6,238 nt of DNA, taken from contig JACDAG010000394.1 of NCBI GenBank assembly GCA_013695565.1, positions 1 to 6,238 on the forward strand. The letters are read 5' to 3'. A program made the translations under genes and the position numbers. Below, in pieces: positions 1 through 4,896 of this stretch (the stretch's first letter is position 1; every line of letters starts with the position of its first letter). The notes beneath the pieces were generated by a model, which was given only the letters and a program-made list of their open reading frames with translations, ran no database searches and had not been told where the DNA came from. The DNA is from Bradyrhizobium sp. (GTDB taxonomy: Bacteria; Pseudomonadota; Alphaproteobacteria; Rhizobiales; Xanthobacteraceae).

Positions 1-341
1 GCTTGTTGCAGGATCAAGGTGCGGAAGACGTCGTTGGAGATTCCGACGCCGCCGGATTTGGCGAACGACTTCGAATATTCATCCGTCAGCATCGAGCGCC
101 AGACGCCGGTGCCGGTCGTGTCGCCGAACGGGCCGTCGCCTTTGACGCCGGAGGTCATCTGCGAAAACATCGTGTTCAGGAACATCGCTTCGAAGTCCTG
201 CGCCTTGGCGCGGGTCTTCTTCTGTGCCTCGGGTGAAACCTTGGTCAGGGCTTCAGCCAGCAGCGGGTCGGTGCGCGACGCGGTCCTGGTATAGGCCTTG
301 GCGTAGGAGGGATCGACGAGGCTGTTGATGCTGTTTTGCAT
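1..341 (-). CDS. flgJ: Rod-binding flagellar protein FlgJ/CheL, 3' end cut by window edge
   Basis: A rod-binding-domain protein of the flagellar basal body, known as FlgJ N-terminal domain or CheL in alphaproteobacteria. It is thought to help the rod assemble in the periplasm. 113 complete codons are visible, beginning MQNSINSLVDPSYAKAY. The family core follows: KAQDFEAMFLNTMFSQM at about residues 47-63, then a GPFGDTTGTG segment, WRSMLTDEYSKSFAK, and GGVGISNDVF near the edge. No muramidase domain is seen in the visible part; alphaproteobacterial versions are usually single-domain and only slightly longer than this, so little is probably missing. The ATG overlaps the flgI stop by one base (TGATG), which suggests translational coupling in one operon. 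The family call rests on motif recognition, and the operon order flgI then cheL matches Caulobacter. Confidence 0.88.
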   Translation of the reverse strand, partial: MQNSINSLVDPSYAKAYTRTASRTDPLLAEALTKVSPEAQKKTRAKAQDFEAMFLNTMFSQMTSGVKGDGPFGDTTGTGVWRSMLTDEYSKSFAKSGGVGISNDVFRTLILQQ

Positions 342-1465
342 CACATCACCTCGATATCGGCCTGGATCGCGCCGGCGGCCTTGATCGCCTGCAGGATCCC
401 GATCAGGTCACGCGGGCCAATGCCGAGGCCGTTCAATCCGTCGACGAGCTGCTGCAGCGAGACGCCGTCTTTCACGACCGCGAATTTCTTGCCGTCTTCG
501 GCGACGCTGACGCTCGAGCGCGGCGTCACCACGGTCCGGCCGCGCGACAGCGGATTGGGCTGGCTGACCTGCGGGCTCTCGGAAATCGTCACGGTGAGAT
601 TGCCTTGCGCGACCGCAACGGTGGCGACGCGGACGTCGCGGCCCATCACGATGATCCCCGAGCGTTCATCGATCACGATCTTGGCGGTGAGATCCGGTTC
701 GACCTGCAGTTGCTCGATCTCGGTCAGGAAGGCGACGACATTGCCCTTGAATTCGGCGGGGATCGCCAGCTGCACGGTGGAGGGATCGATCGGCTCGGCG
801 GTCTTGACGCCGAGGAAATCATTGACTGCCGCGGCGATGCGCTTGGCGGTGGTGAAGTCGGCGTTGCGCAGCGCAAGGCGCACATTCGGCAGGCGGTTGA
901 GCGCGAATTCGATCTCGCGTTCGATGATGGCGCCGTTGGGGATGCGGCCGTTGGTCGGCACGCCGCGGGTGATGCTGGCGGCGGCGCCTTCCGCCGCGAA
1001 GCCCGAGATCGCGAGCGAACCTTGCGCGACCGCATAGACATTGCCGTCGGCGCCGAGCAGAGGGGTGACGAGCAGGGTGCCGCCGGTCAGGTTCTTGGCG
1101 TCGCCGAGCGCGGAGACGGTGACATCCATCCGCGTGCCCTGGGTGCCGAACGCCGGCAGGTTGCCGGTGACCATCACGGCGGCGACGTTGCCGGTGCGGA
1201 TGGTGGCGCCGCGGATGTTGACGCCCATGCGCTCCAGCATCGCCTGCAGCGACTGCTTGGTGAAGGGGATGTTGTTCAGCGTGTCGCCGGTGCCGTTGAG
1301 GCCGACGACGAGGCCGTAGCCGATCAGCTGGTTCTGGCGCACGCCTTCGATATTGGCGAGGTCCTTGATCCGCGAGGTCGCGCCTGCGGACACCGTGGTC
1401 AACGCCAGCGCCAGCAGCGCTACGCAGCCCACCCACATCATTCTCGCCGTATGGATGCCGGGCAT
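341..1465 (-). CDS. flgI: Flagellar P-ring protein FlgI
   Basis: FlgI forms the P ring around the flagellar rod in the peptidoglycan layer. The protein is 374 aa, the usual family length. Residues 1-29 form a Sec signal peptide: R8, then a hydrophobic core MWVGCVALLALALTTVSA, with likely cleavage at AGA|TSR. The mature protein opens with TSRIKDLANIEGVRQNQLIG, and GYGLVVGLNGTGD, IPFTKQSLQAMLERMGVN and the conserved TRMDVTVSALGDAKNLTGGT block follow. A longer reading to 1510 is possible, but ATG 1465 is preferred: AGGGGAG lies seven bases upstream, the signal peptide then has normal length, and the putative sigma-54 start site would fall only about 12 bases before the longer start. The gene is followed by flgJ and is divergent from fliX, as in Caulobacter. 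Confidence 0.97.
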   Translation of the reverse strand: MPGIHTARMMWVGCVALLALALTTVSAGATSRIKDLANIEGVRQNQLIGYGLVVGLNGTGDTLNNIPFTKQSLQAMLERMGVNIRGATIRTGNVAAVMVTGNLPAFGTQGTRMDVTVSALGDAKNLTGGTLLVTPLLGADGNVYAVAQGSLAISGFAAEGAAASITRGVPTNGRIPNGAIIEREIEFALNRLPNVRLALRNADFTTAKRIAAAVNDFLGVKTAEPIDPSTVQLAIPAEFKGNVVAFLTEIEQLQVEPDLTAKIVIDERSGIIVMGRDVRVATVAVAQGNLTVTISESPQVSQPNPLSRGRTVVTPRSSVSVAEDGKKFAVVKDGVSLQQLVDGLNGLGIGPRDLIGILQAIKAAGAIQADIEVM

Positions 1466-1472
1466 CCCAATG

Positions 1473-1479
1473 CTCCCCT
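1473..1479 (-). promoter_or_regulatory. Ribosome binding site of flgI
   Basis: On the minus strand AGGGGAG ends seven bases before ATG 1465. It is the strongest Shine-Dalgarno match near any candidate flgI start, and it decides between the in-frame ATGs at 1510, 1465, 1441 and 1438. Confidence 0.75.
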
Positions 1480-1532
1480 GAAGTCTTCCTGGACCGCACA
1501 CCACTCCCATGACGGTAGTCCGCGATTAACTA

Positions 1533-1548
1533 TGCGAAATCGGTGCCA
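1533..1548 (-). promoter_or_regulatory. Putative sigma-54 (RpoN) promoter of flgI
   Basis: The minus strand reads TGGCACCGATTTCGCA. The sigma-54 consensus is TGGCACG-N4-TTGCW, with GG at -24 and GC at -12 separated by ten bases. Here GG and GC have exactly that spacing; the core mismatch is one base in the -12 element (TCGC for TTGC), and the weaker G after TGGCAC is also changed. Transcription would start near 1522, giving a leader of about 57 bases before ATG 1465. Many late basal-body genes of Caulobacter depend on sigma-54 with FlbD. No FlbD site was identified by eye. Confidence 0.6.
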
Positions 1549-1571
1549 CGCCGAATCGATGGCCTAGTCTG

Positions 1572-1587
1572 TTGAAAATGCTATGCT
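1572..1587 (+). repeat. Short direct repeat, copy 1 (partner at 2209-2224)
   Basis: TTGAAAATGCTATGCT matches TTGAAAACGCTATGCT at 2209-2224 in 15 of 16 positions and in the same orientation. The second copy forms the right edge of a larger inverted repeat. This copy, in the flgI/fliX spacer, stands alone and may be the remnant of a similar element. It does not form a recognisable promoter with downstream sequence. Confidence 0.4.
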
Positions 1588-1664
1588 TTATGTGGTGGTG
1601 CGCGATGCGACCGGTCGCGCTGCACCGGCGAAACTGCCGCGCGGCGGCAGATTTTGCCGGGTCG

Positions 1665-1683
1665 TTTACGCGGCATTAACCAT
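1665..1683 (+). promoter_or_regulatory. Putative CtrA binding site upstream of fliX
   Basis: TTTA-CGCGGCA-TTAACCAT fits the CtrA consensus TTAA-N7-TTAA with one mismatch in the first half and exact N7 spacing. The second half extends to TTAACCAT, the 8-base half-site known from Caulobacter cell-cycle promoters. It ends 42 bases before the fliX ATG. In Caulobacter fliX is an early (class II), CtrA-dependent gene, so position and family context agree. Occupancy is inference. Confidence 0.55.
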
Positions 1684-1725
1684 AAAGCGGCGAAGCTGCG
1701 GCCATCGACCGGCGAGACCACCACG

Positions 1726-2139
1726 ATGCGCATCTACGGACCCAACGGCACCACGCTTGGATCGCCCGCGAGCAACACGCGGCGAACCAGCTCGACCGGC
1801 TTTTCGCTGCCGGACGCGCCGGCGACGCCGGAAGAGACTCGCTCCGCGGCCCCGCCGAAGGCTGCCGGCAACATCGACGCGTTGCTGGCGATGCAGGGCG
1901 TCGAGGATCCGACCGAACGCCGCAAGCGCTCGGTGGCACGCGGGCGCGGCGCGCTCGACGTGCTCGACGATCTCAAGCTCGGGCTGCTCTCCGGCAATCT
2001 CGATACTGCGACCATGAACCGGCTGCGTGATGCCGCGGCCAATCTGAAGTCTTCCTCCGGCGATCCCGGCCTCGATGCCGTGTTGTCCGAGATCGAGCTT
2101 CGGGTTGAAGTCGAACTGGCCAAGGCCGGGCAGTTTTAG
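1726..2139 (+). CDS. fliX: Flagellar assembly regulator FliX
   Basis: FliX is a small regulator restricted to alphaproteobacteria. In Caulobacter it acts with the sigma-54 activator FlbD to tie late flagellar transcription to completion of early basal-body parts. The protein is 137 aa. It begins with the conserved MRIYGPNGT, followed by a low-complexity Ser/Thr/Pro/Ala stretch to about residue 48. The conserved C-terminal half has ERRKRSVARGRGALDVLDDL at 64-83, LKLGLLSGNL at 83-92, and SEIELRVEVELAKAG near the end. No signal peptide or membrane segment is seen. An in-frame ATG at 1654 was rejected because the CtrA-type site lies downstream of it and homology begins at MRIYG. The Shine-Dalgarno sequence is weak (GAGA about ten bases upstream). 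The divergent arrangement with flgI matches Caulobacter. Confidence 0.93.
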   Translation: MRIYGPNGTTLGSPASNTRRTSSTGFSLPDAPATPEETRSAAPPKAAGNIDALLAMQGVEDPTERRKRSVARGRGALDVLDDLKLGLLSGNLDTATMNRLRDAAANLKSSSGDPGLDAVLSEIELRVEVELAKAGQF

Positions 2140-2176
2140 GCCTCCCGTTTTCCGCTTCGCTTTTTTTGTTCGACGT

Positions 2177-2224
2177 GTTTTCTTCACGCGAACCGGTATC
2201 CACTTCGCTTGAAAACGCTATGCT
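2177..2224. repeat. Imperfect inverted repeat, probable dispersed intergenic element
   Basis: GTTTTC (2177-2182) and GCGAA (2188-2192) pair with TTCGC (2204-2208) and GAAAAC (2211-2216) around a loop containing ACCGGT. The stem is interrupted by an asymmetric internal loop. Elements of the form GCGAACCGG-N-TCCACTTCGC next to GAAAAC are familiar from intergenic regions of Bradyrhizobium-like genomes; that is from memory, not a search. It lies between the convergent ends of fliX and the HxlR-type gene, touching the latter's stop codon. Seven T residues at 2161-2167 precede it on the plus strand, so it is not a canonical terminator for either gene. Confidence 0.5.
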
Positions 2225-2610
2225 CACGCCGCGATCGAATTGCGCTGCGCATCGTAGCGGCGCTGCGCGCTCAGCACGTCCTTCAGATTGCTCTCGGCCC
2301 AGTCGCGCAAGGCGTCGACGGCGGTTGACAGCGTCGCCCCCAGCGGCGTGATCGAATATTCCACCGTCACCGGCACGGTCGCGATGACGCGACGCCTGAT
2401 CAATCCGTCGCGCTCCAGGCTTTTCAGTACCTGCGACAGCATCTTCTGCGAGATGCCTTCGATGGCGCGGCGCAGGGCGTTGAAGCGCATCGGCTCGTCG
2501 CGCACCAGGAGCAGGATCAGCACCGCCCATTTGTCGCCGACGCGATCGAGGATCTGGCGCGTCGGGCAATTGGCGGCGTAGGCGTTGGGTTTCATGCTTC
2601 CAGCCTTCAT
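2224..2610 (-). CDS. HxlR-family winged-helix transcriptional regulator
   Basis: A DNA-binding regulator of the HxlR family (MarR/DUF24-like winged helix), 128 aa, the usual size. CPTRQILDRVGDKWAVLIL at 15-33 is the family signature around the first helix. FNALRRAIEGISQKMLSQVL at 43-62 covers the recognition helices, and the wing follows with LERDGLIRRR and VEYSITPLG near residues 65-91. Cys15 is at the position of the single N-terminal redox-sensing Cys of HypR, YodB and QorR-type members, so thiol or electrophile sensing is plausible but inferred. ATG 2610 has GGAG eight bases upstream. A TTG at 2643 and an ATG at 2595 are weaker alternatives. The gene is divergent from the oxidoreductase at 2726, its probable target, and may also repress itself. 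Confidence 0.93.
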   Translation of the reverse strand: MKAGSMKPNAYAANCPTRQILDRVGDKWAVLILLLVRDEPMRFNALRRAIEGISQKMLSQVLKSLERDGLIRRRVIATVPVTVEYSITPLGATLSTAVDALRDWAESNLKDVLSAQRRYDAQRNSIAA

Positions 2611-2642
2611 GGCGGTTACTCCGGCGTAATCAGGTGAGTTCA

Positions 2643-2703
2643 AAGTGCTCTCTTAACACTTACCCTCTTTGCGTTATCTAGTCACCATTGGATACCATAT
2701 CCA
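2643..2703. promoter_or_regulatory. Divergent promoter/operator region with two dyads
   Basis: The 115-base gap between the HxlR-type gene and the oxidoreductase holds two inverted repeats. One is AAGTG-N9-CACTT (2643-2647 and 2657-2661). The other is a perfect TGGATA-CCA-TATCCA (2689-2703), 22 bases before the oxidoreductase ATG. HxlR-family dimers bind such dyads in shared promoters. A weak -35/-10 pair, TTAACA (2653) and TTATCT or TATCTA (2674-2680), may serve the plus strand. Which dyad is the operator cannot be decided by eye. Confidence 0.45.
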
Positions 2704-2725
2704 CCCCGTCGCAAGGAGACCAAAG

Positions 2726-3337
2726 ATGAAGATCGCCGTCGTCGGCGCCTCCGGTAATGCCGGCTCGCGCATCGTCACCGAACTGGCCAGCCGCGGCCAC
2801 ACCGTGACCGCCATCGCCCGGAACCCCGGGAAGATCGCAGCAGGGCCCAACGTCACGGCAAAGCCGGGTGACGTGCTGGACCAGGCCGGCCTGGCCGCGC
2901 TGTTTGCCGGCCATGACGCCGCGATCAGTTCGGTGCATTTCCTCGACAGCGATCCGGTCCGGCTGATCGGCGCTGTCAGTGATTCGAAGGTCGGCCGCTA
3001 TCTCGTGGTCGGCGGCGCTGGCAGCCTCGAAGTGGCGCCGGGGGTCCGGCTGGTGACGATTCCGGCCTTTCCAGCCCAATACAAGGCCGAAGCGGAGAAG
3101 GGCGGCGTCTTTCTGGACCTGCTGCGGCAGGAAAAGGAGCTGAACTGGACCTTCCTGTCGCCCTCGGCCCTGTTCGTGGCCGGCGAGCGAACCGGCAAGT
3201 TCCGGCTCGGAACCGACCAGCTTTTGACCGCTTCGGACGGCAAAAGCTGGATTTCTTTCGAGGACTTCGCAGTTGCACTCGCCGACGAAATCGAGCGTCC
3301 GGCCCATATCCGGCAGCGTTTTACGGTCGGCTACTGA
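2726..3337 (+). CDS. NAD(P)H-binding oxidoreductase, atypical SDR/NmrA-like
   Basis: A 203-aa single-domain Rossmann protein of the atypical short-chain dehydrogenase group (NAD(P)-binding PF13460-like, as in YwnB or biliverdin reductase B-like proteins). MKIAVVGASGNAGSRIV at 1-17 gives the GxxGxxG loop (G7, G10, G13). Arg32 after the second strand (IARNP) favours NADPH. PGDV at 47-50 and YLVVGGAGSLEV at 93-104 are the other cofactor and core strands. The protein ends after SFEDFAVALADEIE and FTVGY, typical of the group. Substrate is not readable; quinones, flavins or reactive carbonyls are possible. ATG 2726 has AAGGAGA six bases upstream, a strong site that rules out the in-frame start at 2669. 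It is probably controlled by the divergent HxlR-type gene. Confidence 0.9.
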   Translation: MKIAVVGASGNAGSRIVTELASRGHTVTAIARNPGKIAAGPNVTAKPGDVLDQAGLAALFAGHDAAISSVHFLDSDPVRLIGAVSDSKVGRYLVVGGAGSLEVAPGVRLVTIPAFPAQYKAEAEKGGVFLDLLRQEKELNWTFLSPSALFVAGERTGKFRLGTDQLLTASDGKSWISFEDFAVALADEIERPAHIRQRFTVGY

Positions 3338-3344
3338 CGGAGAG

Positions 3345-3399
3345 GCCGCCCCGTCGCGGCACTGCAATATTGTCTGTGCATGCCTCCCGGGGCGGCTTT
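3345..3399 (+). terminator. Candidate terminator after the oxidoreductase gene
   Basis: GCCGCCCCG (3345-3353) pairs perfectly with CGGGGCGGC (3388-3396), followed by TTTCCC. The stem is very GC-rich, but the loop is 34 bases and the T tract only three. It starts seven bases after the stop codon. It is plausible as an intrinsic or Rho-assisted terminator but not canonical. Confidence 0.45.
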
Positions 3400-3418
3400 C
3401 CCAATAGGTTAGCCGATA

Positions 3419-3459
3419 TTGTCTGTCACAACCCGCCGCTATATAAGGCCCGCGCGGGC
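3419..3459 (+). promoter_or_regulatory. Putative sigma-70 promoter of dksA with GC-rich start region
   Basis: TTGTCT (3419-3424), a 17-base spacer, and TATAAG (3442-3447) give a good housekeeping promoter (4/6 and 5/6 matches). The sequence directly after the -10 is the perfect 12-base palindrome GCCCGCGCGGGC (3448-3459), a GC-only discriminator and start region. Such discriminators are typical of promoters repressed by ppGpp/DksA, which fits the known autoregulation of dksA in E. coli. That it applies here is inference. Confidence 0.55.
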
Positions 3460-3502
3460 GGACGCTTTTCCGTTCCGCCTTGCACGTGAAGATGGGCTGA
3501 CC

Positions 3503-3913
3503 TTGGAAAAGTTGAAGAATTATCGACCCTCCGAAAAAGAGCCTTTCATGAACGACCGCCAGCGCGATTATTTTCGCGCCAAGCTGCTGGCGTGGAAGGA
3601 CGAGATCCTGAGGGAATCGAAGATCACCCTGCAGACCCTCCAGGAAGAGAACGTCAATCATCCCGATCTGGCTGATCGCGCCTCTTCCGAAACCGACCGC
3701 GCCATCGAACTGCGCGCCCGCGACCGCCAGCGCAAGCTGATCTCCAAGATCGACGCAGCACTTCAGCGTATCGAGGACAACACCTACGGCTATTGCGAGG
3801 AGACCGGAGAGCCGATCTCGTTGAAGCGGCTGGAGGCTCGCCCGATCGCGACGCTGTCGGTGGAAGCGCAGGAGCGTCACGAGAAGCGCGAGAAGGTCTA
3901 CCGGGACGAGTAG
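3503..3913 (+). CDS. dksA: RNA polymerase-binding transcription factor DksA
   Basis: DksA enters the RNA polymerase secondary channel and, with ppGpp, adjusts transcription in the stringent response. The 136-aa form starting at TTG 3503 has a 15-residue lead, then MNDRQRDYFRAKLLAWKDEI matching the E. coli start of the coiled coil. The coiled-coil tip is D55-L-A-D58-R-A60; E. coli uses DxxDxA here, with its D74 and A76 essential. The globular domain contains YGYCEETGEPISLKRLEARP. Only the first of the four zinc Cys is present (C98); the others are T101, S119 and A122, as in other alphaproteobacterial DksA proteins. The start is uncertain: TTG 3503 gives the N-terminal length seen in rhizobial relatives, while ATG 3548 would give 121 aa. 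The TTG at 3419 is the promoter's -35 box, so it is not a start. The Shine-Dalgarno sequence is weak. Confidence 0.93.
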   Translation: MEKLKNYRPSEKEPFMNDRQRDYFRAKLLAWKDEILRESKITLQTLQEENVNHPDLADRASSETDRAIELRARDRQRKLISKIDAALQRIEDNTYGYCEETGEPISLKRLEARPIATLSVEAQERHEKREKVYRDE

Positions 3914-3921
3914 GGTAATTT

Positions 3922-3962
3922 CCGGCTGCTGACCGCGGTGCGCGGTCAGCACGGCCGGTTTG
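3922..3962 (+). terminator. Strong hairpin terminator after dksA
   Basis: TGCTGACCGCG (3927-3937), loop GTG, and CGCGGTCAGCA (3941-3951) form a perfect 11-bp stem. It is extended by CCGGC (3922-3926) with GCCGG (3954-3958) across a two-base bulge, and then TTTG follows. It begins eight bases after the dksA stop and separates it from the hydratase gene. The T tract is short, so termination may be partial. Confidence 0.7.
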
Positions 3963-3982
3963 TAACGAGAGAGCTGCCGCCG

Positions 3983-4771
3983 ATGGACAAAATTCTCGCG
4001 GCCGCCAAGAGTATCGCCAGCGCCCGCCGCAGCCGATCGCCGCTGGCCGCGCTTTCGGGCGAACTCGTGCCGCAAGACGAGGCCGAGGGCTACAAGGTCC
4101 AGCGTGCGGTCCATGATCTCTTGCTGCCGCAGGTCGGCCACCTGGTCGGTTACAAGATCGGCTGCACCAGCGCGGTGATGCAGCAATATCTCGACATCCC
4201 CCATCCCTGCGGCGGCGGCGTGTTTGCCAAGGGCGTTCACGAGTCCGGCGCCAAGCTGCGTTTCGGCGATTACGTCCGCGTCGGCGTCGAATGCGAAATC
4301 GCGGTTCGGCTCGCGCGCAATCTGCAGCCTTCGGAAGCGCCGTTCACGGCCGAATGGGTGATGGAGGCGATCGAGGCCTATCACCCCGCGATCGAGATCG
4401 TCGACGACCGCTACGTCAAATGGGAAACCATGGGCGCGCCGACATTGGTCGCCGATGATTTCTTCGCCGCCGGCTGCGTGCTCGGCAAGGCGATACCGCG
4501 CAACGCGGCGCCCGATCTGCTTGGGGTGGTCGGTCGCGCCATCGTCAACGGCACCGAAGTCGGGCGCGGCACCGGCGCCGACGTGCTCGGTCACCCCCAT
4601 AATGCGCTGGCCTGGCTCGCCAATCATCTGGCCGGAGAGGGCAAGGGATTGCATGCCGGCCAGATCGTTCTCACCGGCAGCCTGGTGAAGACCCTGTGGC
4701 TCGAGGCCGGTGACAGCGTGGTGATGGAACTCGACGGGCTCGGCAAGGTGGCGGTGAGCTTTAAGGACTAA
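3983..4771 (+). CDS. 2-keto-4-pentenoate hydratase / FAH-family enzyme
   Basis: A 262-aa member of the fumarylacetoacetate hydrolase superfamily, in the 2-oxopent-4-enoate hydratase group (MhpD, DmpE, HpaH). These are metal-dependent enzymes that add water to 2-hydroxy-dienoates in aromatic meta-cleavage or homologous pathways. Residue 58 lies in GYKIGCTS, the conserved active-site Lys segment. The metal-binding acidic residues fit E103 and E105 in VECEIAVR and E138 in HPAIEIVDDRY. VNGTEVGRGTG at 188-198, HPHNALAWLAN and VLTGSL at 229-234 are family blocks. ATG 3983 was chosen because the upstream in-frame GTG at 3938 lies inside the dksA terminator loop; a GAGAG site is about 12 bases upstream and weak. 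No other catabolic gene is adjacent, so the true substrate is unknown and a decarboxylase role is also possible. Confidence 0.88.
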   Translation: MDKILAAAKSIASARRSRSPLAALSGELVPQDEAEGYKVQRAVHDLLLPQVGHLVGYKIGCTSAVMQQYLDIPHPCGGGVFAKGVHESGAKLRFGDYVRVGVECEIAVRLARNLQPSEAPFTAEWVMEAIEAYHPAIEIVDDRYVKWETMGAPTLVADDFFAAGCVLGKAIPRNAAPDLLGVVGRAIVNGTEVGRGTGADVLGHPHNALAWLANHLAGEGKGLHAGQIVLTGSLVKTLWLEAGDSVVMELDGLGKVAVSFKD

Positions 4772-4774
4772 ATC

Positions 4775-4852
4775 GTAGCCCGGATCAGCGAAGCGACATC
4801 CGGGACCAAACACGACACTGCCCCCGGATATCGCTCCGCTCATCCGGGCTAC
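4775..4852. repeat. REP-like palindromic element, complete (two arms)
   Basis: GTAGCCCGGAT (4775-4785) pairs with ATCCGGGCTAC (4842-4852), and the pairing continues inward with few mismatches (CAGCGAAGCGACATCCGGG against CCCGGATATCGCTCCGCTC). The result is a hairpin of about 30 bp with an 18-19-base loop. Each arm is itself a small palindrome, for example CCCGGAT-N12-ATCCGGG at 4823-4848. The right arm recurs at 5717. This is the style of REP elements common in Bradyrhizobium-type genomes. It starts three bases after the hydratase stop and may also slow decay or end that transcript. Confidence 0.85.
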
Positions 4853-4896
4853 CACACCACGGCTTGGCGTTGTCGTTTGAATTTCGGGATCAGTAT

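Noticed and set aside
19..294. Plus-strand open frames at the left edge
   Set aside because: They are shadows of the flgJ/cheL coding sequence, whose rod-binding motifs are clear on the minus strand.
605..1567. 320-codon open frame on the plus strand
   Set aside because: It is antisense to flgI, which is certain. Its translation is low-complexity (Gly, Asp, Arg, His), and it runs through the sigma-54 promoter and flgI start.
1654..1725. Upstream in-frame ATG extension of fliX
   Set aside because: The extension includes the CtrA-type box and does not resemble FliX; family homology starts at MRIYGPNGT.
2161..2167. Seven-T tract as an intrinsic terminator of fliX
   Set aside because: No convincing stem lies directly upstream of the T tract; the inverted repeat starts downstream of it.
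4775..4852. Possible transposon end or attachment site
   Set aside because: The long imperfect palindrome with a matching single arm at 5717 fits a REP-like element. No transposase, integrase or target-site duplication is visible.
2678..4855. 725-codon open frame on the minus strand
   Set aside because: It lies antisense to the oxidoreductase, dksA and hydratase genes, all of which have clear family motifs. Its translation is rich in Arg, His and Gly with no recognisable domain, as expected for a shadow frame in GC-rich DNA.
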